NCBI GenBank assembly: GCA_015068175.1
Contig: SVLA01000010.1
Coordinates: forward strand, 1 to 26,243
DNA from: Oscillospiraceae bacterium
GTDB lineage: Bacteria > Bacillota_A > Clostridia > Oscillospirales > Oscillospiraceae
Reading direction: 5' to 3'
Length of the DNA stretch: 26,243 bases
Below the pieces are notes generated by a model that ran no database searches, had not been told where the DNA came from, and was given only the letters and a program-made list of their open reading frames with translations. Made by a program: the position numbers and the translations under genes. Shown one piece after another: positions 17,314 through 24,885 of this stretch; position 1 is the stretch's first letter; the number at the start of each line of letters is the position of its first letter.

Positions 17314-18417
17314 ATCATTACCCTTCTTTCCGGAAATCACGATGATCAGAACCACAACGGCGACCACCAGAACAGCGCCCACAATGATCAGCGCCAGGGC
17401 CCAGCCGGGCATGGCATCGGATTGGGTGCCTGCAGGGGTGTCGGTGCCGTAGGTCACATCGATGTTGAGGTTGGTGATGGGGGTGCCCTGGTTGAACACG
17501 CGGCAGATCATATCGCCGGTGATGATGGCATTGTCATCGGTCACTTCCTTGGTGGTGACGGTGTCGATGACCTTGATGGTATGGTTGATCTTGATGTTGA
17601 AGCTCTCCATGAATTCCTTCAGAGTCAGCTTCTTGGTGAGGGTGATGGTGTCGGTATCTTCGCTGACGATCACGTCCTCGTACTTGGTGGTCAGGTAGTA
17701 GCTGTCATCGTCCTCGATGACGATGTCGCCGCCATTGCCGCCGGAGGGCTGGGTGGCATCGGTGCCGCCGGAGGGCTGGGTGGGATCGGGAGCGCCTTCC
17801 TCCAGGCTACGCCAAACGGCCTGGAAAGCGGTGAAACGGAAAGCGGGAGAATTGGCCACTTCCACGGGAGAATGCCACTTGAAGAAGATCTTGTCGCCCT
17901 TGGTAACGTTGATCACCATGTTGATGTCCAGGCTGGCGCCGGATGCCAGGACCGCTTCGGAGCCGCTTTCGGGATAGAGCATGGTGCCGAAGTTATTCTT
18001 ATAGATGCCGAAGGTAACTTCGGTACAGCCGGGCACTTCCATGTAACCCTTCAGGGTGATCTCGATCTGGCCGCCCTCAACGCAGTTGAGGAGGTAGCCG
18101 ACGTCACACTGATCGGAAGGTGCGCAGATGTTGATGCCTTCCCAAACGGTAGCATAGGGGGAACCGGGAGCGCACCATTCGCCGGGACTCTTCTTGATCA
18201 GGTCCGTACGCAGGGTATTGTCGGACTTATTGATGTAGAAGCCCTTCCAAATACCTTCCGTCTCCGGGGTGGTCCATTCCTCGCCCCAGAAGGGGCCGTA
18301 AACGCCTTCGTTGACGTTGATGGTGGCCGCGGAGGCGGTAACGGTCATGGCCACCAACAGGCTCATGACACAGAGGAATGCGAGAATTTTCGTACTCAGT
18401 TTTTTCACGTTTTTCAT
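17314..18417 (-). CDS. Secreted membrane-anchored surface protein with one WxGFYI-type module; runs in frame into the next gene
   Basis: About 368 residues. It has a signal peptide (VKKLSTKILAFLCVMSLLVA...ASAA), a beta-rich module starting near IWKGFYINKSDN (about 56-180), and a linker with TQPSGG repeated. A small domain around LTLKEFMESFNIKI resembles the small domains often placed before surface anchors. A transmembrane helix (WALALIIVGAVLVVAVVVL) and a KKG end close the protein. The start is uncertain. The ATG at 18417 overlaps the AGAAAGG box, so the GTG at 18408, eight bases after AAAGGA, is a better-spaced candidate; an ATG at 18435 lacks a ribosome site. The frame passes into the next gene's signal peptide. 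One extra G at 17323-17321 would instead give KKG and tandem stops TAA TGA (17320-17315). The role is unknown; surface display beside glycan enzymes suggests a binding function. Confidence 0.7.
17736..17789 (-). repeat. 27-bp imperfect tandem repeat encoding a TQPSGG linker
   Basis: Two adjacent 27-base units differ at a few positions and encode (DP)TQPSGGTDA and TQPSGGNGG, the low-complexity linker between the module and the small domain of the first surface protein. Copy number could vary between strains by slippage. Confidence 0.7.
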
Positions 18418-18520
18418 CCTTTCTGATTTGATCATTGGGTTTGCGGACTGAAACATAGCGCTTTTGTGTTTTCCCTCCCCTTCTTGTTGATATAGGTTTT
18501 TTATTACAAATGACCTACCG

Positions 18521-20194
18521 TCACTTGAAGGTAATGGTGCGGCGGACAATGTCCGCTTTGTCCCAAAGGAACCGGTCGTCCCGGACGGCGCTGATGTAGT
18601 AAAGGTACATCGTGTCGCCGGCGGTATAGACGGGATCCTCGCCGGAGATGGCCAGGAGCGTGGGGTACTGGCTGCCCATGGGATCGGCATCGATGTAATA
18701 GTTGTTGCCCCGGAAATCGGTGAGGTCGTCGGAGATGTTCAGGACGATGTCACCGTCGTTGGTGCCGTAGGCCGGGGAGGAACAACGGGCCATCACATAT
18801 TTATTCAGGTAGGTGCTGTATATGATGGTGGTAAAGTTGGGCGGGCACTCTTCATCGATGACGCTGGTGGACTTACCGGCGATGGCCGGCTCGCTGAAGG
18901 AACCCTGGTAGTATTTTTTGAAGAGGTCCGGCTTTTGTCCGGTCTCCATGCCCCGGGCCGCGGCGATGACTTCATTGAGGTCCGCCCGCAGGACCGCCAG
19001 GGATATTTTATAACCGGCATCATAGTCGATCATGTAAACATAGACATAGCCGTCTTTGATGGCGAAGGGGCCGTTGCCGGTGTCCCGGGATGGGTACTGC
19101 ATCCAAGTGGGTGCCTGGGATCCAAAGCCGTAATAGGGGTGGATGCTCTCGCAGGTATGGGTTGCGATTTCGCCGCAGTAGTACCAGGTCTCGCCGTTAT
19201 CCGGGGAATAACCCAGGGCCAGGGAGGCGGCGAAGCCGGCATTGTTTTCCGAAGTGCGGATGCCATCCTCGCTGAACCCTTCGCTGGAGTCAAAGTGATG
19301 CTCCAAATGCAAAATGGTGAAGCATTCACTGCCTTCAAAGCGGTAAATCTGGCCCACGGAGACATAGTTGAATTCATCCAGGCCATAACCGAAGGGGGAA
19401 TTCTGAACCACCCGGGCCTCGTAATGGAGCTTCTGCACCGGGTCCTCCAGGGTGCCGATGTAGGCGGTGACGGTGTTCTGGCCGGTGAGGGGGCCGGAGC
19501 TGATGAAGGTATAGGTGCCGTCGCCGTTATACAGGGCGCTCATGATGCCGTCGGGATAGAGGGACGCGCCGCTGGGGGTGCCGGCCTTCATTTCGTCCCG
19601 GGTGGCAATGAGGACTTCGTCGGAGACGGTGAAGGGCGGGACCAGGGCGCCGGCATTATAGATCTCCAGCTTTTCCAGGGTCAGGGTGCCGTCATAGACC
19701 GCGGTGGAGAGGATGCGGATGGTATCCAAAGTACCGGTGAAGCCGTAGAGTTCGGAAATGTCCACCACATACAGTTTGGATTCGGTTTGTTCCGTTTCGA
19801 TCTCCACCGTCACGGATTTCTGGATGGTGAAATTGGGGTCTTCGTCGGTAGTGAAGTACACCGTCAGGCCGTTGGCCTTGGAGGTATTGGTCAGGGTAAT
19901 GCCCAGATACCCCAGGCCGTTGGTATCCAGGTCCATCTTCGGCGTGTCGTAGGACAGCCGGTTGGTTTCCTGGGTGATGGCCGGTTCAAAGGTACGCAGC
20001 ACTTCATAGGCCGGTTTCGGTTCCGTAGGTTCCGTGGGCGGCGCGGCGGGGGCCTCGGTGGGTGTATCGGTCGGCTCCGTTACGGGGACACGGACAGGCG
20101 TCCGGGTCTCATCCGCCACGGGCGGCGCTTCCGGGCCGCAGCCGGTCAGCAGCAGGGCCGCCAGAAGGGCCGCTGCGATCCATCTTCTTTTCAT
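18521..20194 (-). CDS. Lipoprotein with N-terminal beta-sandwich and predicted beta-propeller carrying an Asp-box; function unknown
   Basis: A 557-residue protein from the ATG at 20194, behind GAGGAG, 11 bases after the stop of its paralogue. The lipobox is LLTGC (C19), followed by a Thr/Pro/Glu linker to about residue 62. A beta-sandwich (about 65-190, with YLGITLTNTSKANGLTVYF) and a propeller-like region follow. The propeller has an Asp-box SPDNGETW (330-337), the turn motif of sialidases and other BNR-repeat proteins. It aligns along its whole length with the neighbour at 20206-21744, for example in the DPNFT/DPNYT and LEHH/LERHY regions. It is probably tethered outside the membrane. It may be a glycoside hydrolase of an unassigned propeller family or a glycan-binding protein. 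No catalytic set could be assigned with confidence. Confidence 0.8.
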   Translation of the reverse strand: MKRRWIAAALLAALLLTGCGPEAPPVADETRTPVRVPVTEPTDTPTEAPAAPPTEPTEPKPAYEVLRTFEPAITQETNRLSYDTPKMDLDTNGLGYLGITLTNTSKANGLTVYFTTDEDPNFTIQKSVTVEIETEQTESKLYVVDISELYGFTGTLDTIRILSTAVYDGTLTLEKLEIYNAGALVPPFTVSDEVLIATRDEMKAGTPSGASLYPDGIMSALYNGDGTYTFISSGPLTGQNTVTAYIGTLEDPVQKLHYEARVVQNSPFGYGLDEFNYVSVGQIYRFEGSECFTILHLEHHFDSSEGFSEDGIRTSENNAGFAASLALGYSPDNGETWYYCGEIATHTCESIHPYYGFGSQAPTWMQYPSRDTGNGPFAIKDGYVYVYMIDYDAGYKISLAVLRADLNEVIAAARGMETGQKPDLFKKYYQGSFSEPAIAGKSTSVIDEECPPNFTTIIYSTYLNKYVMARCSSPAYGTNDGDIVLNISDDLTDFRGNNYYIDADPMGSQYPTLLAISGEDPVYTAGDTMYLYYISAVRDDRFLWDKADIVRRTITFK

Positions 20195-20205
20195 AGGCCC
20201 ACTCC

Positions 20206-21744
20206 TCAGTCGGTGACGGTGACCTTACAGCACATATACTGGGCGGTGGCCCACAGAAGCTGCCAATCACCGACGCCGTTTTCGTCCCGGGCGTTCCAAT
20301 CGCACCAGTACAGATAGAAGGTCTCGCCGGATTCGGTCTGGCAATCCTCTTCATAGGAGAAAATGGAGGGGTACTGCTCTCCATGGAAGCCGGTGGCGAT
20401 CCATTGGCGCTGAGCATTGGACCAATCGGTGAAGCTGTCGCTGGCCAGCAGAAGGATATCGCCGTCATTGGCCTGGTAATACAGAGACTGGCAAATGAGC
20501 ATCAAATACTTCTGCAGTTTGGTATTGTAGGTGACATACAGGAAGTTGGGGGCCACATCCTGGGGAAGGACATTGGTGAAGGAACCGCCCCAGCCGGGTT
20601 CATCCCATTGACCGTCCTTATACTTATAAGCCTGGGGCATCTGGCCGGCCAGGGTCTTTTCGTACAGTTCCGTCAGCTTGACACGGCAGACCGCCAGGCC
20701 GTAGGCCAGATCGGTCTCCCGGATATCGGTAATATAAATGTACAGATATTCATCGTCCACATAGATGGTGCCGTTGCCAATGTCACGGCTCACGGAGGTC
20801 TGCTCGCCCAGAGGAATATCGTGGGAGATGAACTCGCCCAGGAAATACCAGCTTTCGCCGTTATCCTTGGAGGTGGAGAGGCCGATGGTGGCGGTATAGG
20901 CCGAACCGTCATAATGGCGCTCCAGGTGGGTGATGCCGATGAGCATACCGGTGGTGGGCTCCTTGATCACCTGGGCAATGGAGCAGTAGCCCAGCTCGGT
21001 CCAGTCCACGCCGTTGACCCGGCGGCCGGCATAGCGCACCGTTGCGAAGGGGTCATCCGGAGTGCCGGTGGTGACGAACGCGCCGCTGACGCCGCCGGCG
21101 GAGCTGGAGCCGATGTAATGGATGGTACCGTCATCATCGCGCCAGCTGCCGACGATGCCGTCGGGACCGAAGGAAATACGCTTGACGTTCATGCGGTCCT
21201 TGGCGGTCAGGTAGACCTGGGCATTTTCGATCTTCAGGCCGTCGATGTAGCCTTCGCCGCCCTCTTCCACGGAGAGGGTCTTCAGGGTGATCTGGCCCTG
21301 GCTCAGACCTTCGGCGGTGATCTTCAGGCCCGTCAGGTGGCCCAGCCAGCCATAGACAGCGGAAACGTCCACCGTCAGCTTTTGGAAGCCGTCGGTCTTT
21401 TCCAGGGGAAATTCAAAGCGCTTGAAGGGAGTATAGTTGGGGTCGGCCTCGGTGATGAAATCCACGGTCAGCTTTTCGGCATCGGAGGTATTTTCCAGGG
21501 TCAGGCAGAAAATGCCCCGGTAATTCAGGTCGATGGCCTCCGGCAGCGCCACGGTGGCGCTGGGGGTGCGGGAGGAAGAATCCATCACGGCACCCTGATT
21601 GGTCAGGCGGGCGGTGCCGCCCAGATTTTCTTTCAGGGAACGGAAGGTGACCTCATTGTCCGCGCCCCCGGAGCAGGCGGCAAAGCAGCTCAGCAGCAGC
21701 ACCAGGCAAAGGCAAAGGGCGCTGATCTTCAGGAATCGTTTCAT
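20206..21744 (-). CDS. Lipoprotein with N-terminal beta-sandwich and predicted beta-propeller carrying an Asp-box; paralogue of the next gene
   Basis: A 512-residue protein from the ATG at 21744 (MKRFLKISAL), chosen because AAAGGATG precedes it; an in-frame ATG ten codons earlier overlaps the promoter-proximal side of that box. The lipobox is LLSC (C20) or FAAC (C24). A beta-sandwich domain (about 35-165, with GIFCLTLENTSDAEKLTVDF) is followed by a propeller-like region with an Asp-box SKDNGESW (292-299) and YGLAVCRVKL and DGDILLLASDSFTDW strands. The DGDI..L..S..(L/F)TD(F/W) block is shared with the paralogue. It lies 36 bases after the GH43-like gene and is probably co-transcribed. It is an extracellular lipoprotein of unknown activity. 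Sialidase activity is not supported, because I see only one Asp-box and no arginine triad. Confidence 0.8.
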   Translation of the reverse strand: MKRFLKISALCLCLVLLLSCFAACSGGADNEVTFRSLKENLGGTARLTNQGAVMDSSSRTPSATVALPEAIDLNYRGIFCLTLENTSDAEKLTVDFITEADPNYTPFKRFEFPLEKTDGFQKLTVDVSAVYGWLGHLTGLKITAEGLSQGQITLKTLSVEEGGEGYIDGLKIENAQVYLTAKDRMNVKRISFGPDGIVGSWRDDDGTIHYIGSSSAGGVSGAFVTTGTPDDPFATVRYAGRRVNGVDWTELGYCSIAQVIKEPTTGMLIGITHLERHYDGSAYTATIGLSTSKDNGESWYFLGEFISHDIPLGEQTSVSRDIGNGTIYVDDEYLYIYITDIRETDLAYGLAVCRVKLTELYEKTLAGQMPQAYKYKDGQWDEPGWGGSFTNVLPQDVAPNFLYVTYNTKLQKYLMLICQSLYYQANDGDILLLASDSFTDWSNAQRQWIATGFHGEQYPSIFSYEEDCQTESGETFYLYWCDWNARDENGVGDWQLLWATAQYMCCKVTVTD

Positions 21745-21780
21745 ACAAATGACCATCCTTTCGTTTCGGTTCAATTACAG

Positions 21781-22719
21781 TCAAAACAGAAGTTCCCACT
21801 TCAGTTCGGCAATGGACAGACCGTTTTCGGGGTAATGGGTGCTGAAGATGTACCACCGGTCATCCTCGCAGACCACTTCCGGGGCATGGCCCGGAAGCAT
21901 GGCCACCGGCGCGGCCTCCCGGAAGCCATCCAGGGTACGGGCGGCGAAAACAAAGGTGCGGTTGTCATAGCAGCCGTTCTGTCCGTCATAAATACTCCAC
22001 AGCAGATAATACCAACCCGCCCGCTTGAAAAGGATGGGACTTTCCATGGAGGCTTTGCCGCTGAACATATGGGGCATCAGCACTTCCGCCTCGGAGATAT
22101 GGACGAAGTCCCGGGTCTGCCGGACCCAGATGATCTCTTCATCATTATAAATAATGTAGAAGATGCCGTCTTCCTCATAGACGTAGGGATCACGCATCCA
22201 GAAATTGCCCTTCATGGGATCGAAGAGCTTGCCCTTGGTCTGCCATTGGTCCAGATCCGGGGACACGGCCATTTTCATGCAGACCGGGGTATAGATCATG
22301 CGGTAGAGGTCACCGTGGCGGAACACGGCGGGGGCATAGCACTCCGGGCATTCATCGGGGCGCTGGCTGGCCCAGAAGAAGATGGACTTTTCCTCCATCT
22401 GCGCACCCTGCAGGAGCTGGGACAGTTTGCCGTCAAAGACCGCGTGGTAGAACTGGCTTTCGGACTCGTGGAGGTCCGGGCAGGAGAAATCAAAGGCATT
22501 GCGGAAGCCCGGCGGTGCCGGGTGGGTGATGCCGATGGCATGCCACCGGCCGTTGTGATCCCTGATCACGGAAAAGTCATTGGTGATCCACTCGGGATAC
22601 ATTTGTCCGTTCTTGAAAGACGCGGTATCCGGGCCCCAGTAGACCGCCGGCTGGGGCCGATAAATATGGACATATTCCCCATCCAACCGGGGAACCGGGA
22701 TTCTTTCGGCAAAATACAT
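21781..22719 (-). CDS. GH43/GH32-like five-bladed beta-propeller glycosidase
   Basis: A 312-residue protein from the ATG at 22719 (MYFAERIPVP), with a very strong GAGGGGGGAG site; an upstream in-frame ATG at 22773 falls inside the promoter. The propeller pattern of GH43-type enzymes is present: D48 in ITNDFSVIRDHNG, D177 in WMRDPYVYEEDG and E226 in ASMESPILF. These fit the base, pKa-modulating and acid residues of the GH43/GH32 fold. Typical members act on arabinosides, xylosides, galactosides or fructosides; the substrate cannot be told here. There is no signal peptide, so it is probably cytoplasmic. It is the first gene of the leftward run and sits behind the best promoter in the window. 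Confidence 0.75.
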   Translation of the reverse strand: MYFAERIPVPRLDGEYVHIYRPQPAVYWGPDTASFKNGQMYPEWITNDFSVIRDHNGRWHAIGITHPAPPGFRNAFDFSCPDLHESESQFYHAVFDGKLSQLLQGAQMEEKSIFFWASQRPDECPECYAPAVFRHGDLYRMIYTPVCMKMAVSPDLDQWQTKGKLFDPMKGNFWMRDPYVYEEDGIFYIIYNDEEIIWVRQTRDFVHISEAEVLMPHMFSGKASMESPILFKRAGWYYLLWSIYDGQNGCYDNRTFVFAARTLDGFREAAPVAMLPGHAPEVVCEDDRWYIFSTHYPENGLSIAELKWELLF

Positions 22720-22745
22720 AGAACTCCCCCCTCTTGTTTGATTTA

Positions 22746-22773
22746 ATTGTAGCAGAATTTCCATAGCGGTCAA
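22746..22773 (-). promoter_or_regulatory. Strong predicted sigma-A promoter of the leftward gene run
   Basis: On the minus strand TTGACC (22773-22768) and TACAAT (22751-22746) are separated by 16 bases, each a 5-of-6 consensus match. They lie about 27 bases upstream of the GH43-like ATG at 22719, which leaves a very short leader. The prediction is from sequence only. Confidence 0.7.
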
Positions 22774-22866
22774 TCCAATAAATTATACTGTGTAGGACGG
22801 TTTTTATATTAGCTCAAGAATTTTTCGGGAAGCGGGAAATGGCAGTACAAGAAATGGGATGTTTTT

Positions 22867-22872
22867 TATAAT
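22867..22872 (+). promoter_or_regulatory. Candidate -10 box of the rightward ABC transporter operon
   Basis: A perfect TATAAT stands 35 bases before the ATG at 22908. No good -35 is found 16-18 bases upstream (the best is AGTACA at 22844-22849). A promoter with a perfect -10 and poor -35 often depends on an activator, which would fit the AraC-family gene in the window (inference). Confidence 0.4.
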
Positions 22873-22907
22873 ATCCGGGATTGTATCGTCCCGCGGAGGA
22901 ACCTATA

Positions 22908-23933
22908 ATGAAATTGCATAATTTCTGCTGTTTTTATAGAAAGGATGTGTGCAAATTGCCATCAATGAACAAATCAGGCAAACCTGCCAGACGCAAGAAG
23001 GATGATGGATTTGAACTTTCAAGAAAGAAGCGCCTGAAGAAGTATCGGATACTGTATCTGATGCTGATCCCCGGCGCGCTGTACTTTATCCTCTTCCATA
23101 TCCTGCCGCTGTACGGCATCGCCATCGCCTTTGTGGATTACGATCTGCTGGGGGGCATTTTTGAAAGCGAATTCGTGGGACTGCGGCATTTTGAGGCGTT
23201 TGTAAGTTCCGCCAATTTCTGGACCATCCTGAAAAACACGGTGGTCATCAGCAGCCTGAAGATCCTGCTGGGTTTCCCCCTGCCCATCGTTTTTGCCCTG
23301 CTGCTCAATGAGATCCGGGCGGTGAAATTCAAGAAGGTGACCCAGACCATTTCCTATCTGCCCTATTTTCTGTCCTGGGTCATCGTTATGGGCATCACCA
23401 CGGTGCTGCTGAACGATTACACCGGCGCTGTGAAGCCGCTGTTTGAGTTCCTGGGGATCGATTACATCAACCCCACCACCAATCCCGATGCGTTTATCGG
23501 TTTCCTGGTGGTGGCCCATGTGTGGAAGAGCGTCGGTTGGGGTTCCATCATTTATCTGGCGGCCCTGGCCGGCATCGATCAGGAAATGATCGAAGCGGCC
23601 CACATCGACGGCGCCGGCCGCTGGAAGCGGATGATCTACATCACCCTGCCCTCCATCGCGCCCATGATCGCCATTCAGTTGATCCTGACCATGGGCGGCA
23701 TCCTCAGCTCCGACTTTGAACAGATCTATCTGTACACCGGCGGACAGCGCTACAATCCCATGCTGACCGCTGTGGCGGAGACTTTTGACACCTGGATCTA
23801 CCGCAACGGTATCGCTTCCGGTCAATTCTCCGGTCCCGCGGCCGTGGGCATCTTCCAATCGGTCTTTGGCGCCGGCCTGGTCCTGCTGACCAACAAGATC
23901 AGCAAGTTCCTGGGCTACGAAGGCATTTGGTAA
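22908..23933 (+). CDS. Carbohydrate ABC transporter permease, LplB/YtcP-type subunit 1
   Basis: A 341-residue inner membrane permease. The ATG at 22908 is chosen because GGAGGA lies seven bases upstream. Other possible starts are the ATG at 22881, a TTG at 22956 behind AGAAAGGATG, and the ATG at 22965. After a basic N-terminal tail come six predicted membrane helices, starting with ILYLMLIPGALYFILFHILP. The EAA loop that docks the ATPase is EAAHIDGAGRWKRMIYITLP from E229. Relatives move oligosaccharides and usually share a single cytoplasmic ATPase encoded elsewhere. The partner permease begins 28 bases later. No substrate-binding protein or ATPase gene is in the window; the binding protein may lie past the right edge. 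Confidence 0.93.
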   Translation: MKLHNFCCFYRKDVCKLPSMNKSGKPARRKKDDGFELSRKKRLKKYRILYLMLIPGALYFILFHILPLYGIAIAFVDYDLLGGIFESEFVGLRHFEAFVSSANFWTILKNTVVISSLKILLGFPLPIVFALLLNEIRAVKFKKVTQTISYLPYFLSWVIVMGITTVLLNDYTGAVKPLFEFLGIDYINPTTNPDAFIGFLVVAHVWKSVGWGSIIYLAALAGIDQEMIEAAHIDGAGRWKRMIYITLPSIAPMIAIQLILTMGGILSSDFEQIYLYTGGQRYNPMLTAVAETFDTWIYRNGIASGQFSGPAAVGIFQSVFGAGLVLLTNKISKFLGYEGIW

Positions 23934-23961
23934 GCGGCGGGTGGAAAGGAGGAAGTATATC

Positions 23962-24870
23962 ATGCTATTGAAACCGAAAAAATCCCGTAATCACATCAAA
24001 ATGGGCAAACTGGAAGCTTTTGGCGTGGGTACCATCTATGTGGTGCTGGTGCTGATCTCTCTGGCGTTTCTGATCCCCTTTGTGTACGTTCTGTCCACCT
24101 CCCTGACCAGTGAAAAAGCCCTGGCCCAGAGCGGCGTGACCCTGATCCCCACGGAAGTTTCCCTGGCGGCTTACGAGTTCTTGTTCAAATACTCCGATGA
24201 CATTCTGCGGGCATTTTTTAACACCGTGATCATCGCAGGCTGCACCACGGTGCTGATGATCCTGGTGACTTGTCTGTTTGCTTATCCCCTGTCCAAGAAG
24301 GATCTGCCGGGACGGACCGGAATTCTGCGGTATGTGCTGTTTTCCATGATGTTCGGCGGCGGTCTGATCCCCACCTATTTGCTGATGCACGAATACGGCT
24401 TTGCCGATTCCTGGCTGTGCATGATCCTGCCGGGATGTTTCTCCGCCTGGAACATGATCCTGGTGCGCAACTACTTCTCGTCACTGCCCCGGGAGCTGGA
24501 AGAAGCGGCCCTCATCGACGGCGCCGGCTACTTCACCATCCTGTTCCGGGTGGTGATCCCCTTGTCCAAGCCCATCCTGGCCACCCTTTCGCTGTTCACC
24601 ATCGTTGGCGCCTGGAACAACTGGTACACGCCCCTGCTGTATCTGTCCCGGCAAAAAGATCTGTGGCCCATCATGATGTTCCTGAAGACGGTGCTGGAGT
24701 CCACCAATCCTTCCACCACCATGGGTATGCCGGTTTCCGGCGCATTCCCCCCTTCGGAGAGCCTCAAGATGGCCGCGGTCATCGTGTGCATCACCCCCAT
24801 CCTGCTGTCCTATCCCTGGATCCAAAAATACTTTGTGAAAGGAATCATGATCGGCTCTGTGAAGGGCTGA
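23962..24870 (+). CDS. Carbohydrate ABC transporter permease, YtcP/AraQ-type subunit 2
   Basis: A 302-residue membrane protein from the ATG at 23962, behind AAAGGAGG; the in-frame ATG at 23941 precedes that site and is rejected. Six predicted helices start with VVLVLISLAFLIPFVYVL. The EAA loop EAALIDGAGYFTILFRVVIP starts at E181. The C-terminal PWIQKYFVKGIMIGSVKG is the standard ending of this family. It forms a heterodimer with the preceding permease. Together they should import an oligosaccharide, plausibly the one processed by the divergent leftward genes. Confidence 0.94.
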   Translation: MLLKPKKSRNHIKMGKLEAFGVGTIYVVLVLISLAFLIPFVYVLSTSLTSEKALAQSGVTLIPTEVSLAAYEFLFKYSDDILRAFFNTVIIAGCTTVLMILVTCLFAYPLSKKDLPGRTGILRYVLFSMMFGGGLIPTYLLMHEYGFADSWLCMILPGCFSAWNMILVRNYFSSLPRELEEAALIDGAGYFTILFRVVIPLSKPILATLSLFTIVGAWNNWYTPLLYLSRQKDLWPIMMFLKTVLESTNPSTTMGMPVSGAFPPSESLKMAAVIVCITPILLSYPWIQKYFVKGIMIGSVKG

Positions 24871-24885
24871 TCGGAGGTAGCGGTT

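Noticed and set aside
10271..18426. Long plus-strand frames (687, 520, 529 and 1035 codons) opposite the esterase, galactosidase and surface-protein genes
   Set aside because: All are antisense shadows. The minus-strand products carry family motifs, signal peptides and ribosome sites.
18418..18690. Upstream extension of the first surface protein to 18690
   Set aside because: It would overlap the end of the preceding lipoprotein gene, gives a Ser/Pro-rich nonsense leader and puts the signal peptide about 90 residues inside the protein.
20869..20892. Asp-box in the lipoproteins as evidence of sialidase
   Set aside because: Only one Asp-box per protein and no arginine triad were found. Asp-boxes also occur in many non-sialidase propellers.
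20383..22746. 787-codon plus-strand frame opposite the lipoprotein and GH43-like genes
   Set aside because: Antisense shadow with no recognisable domain; it crosses two unrelated real genes.
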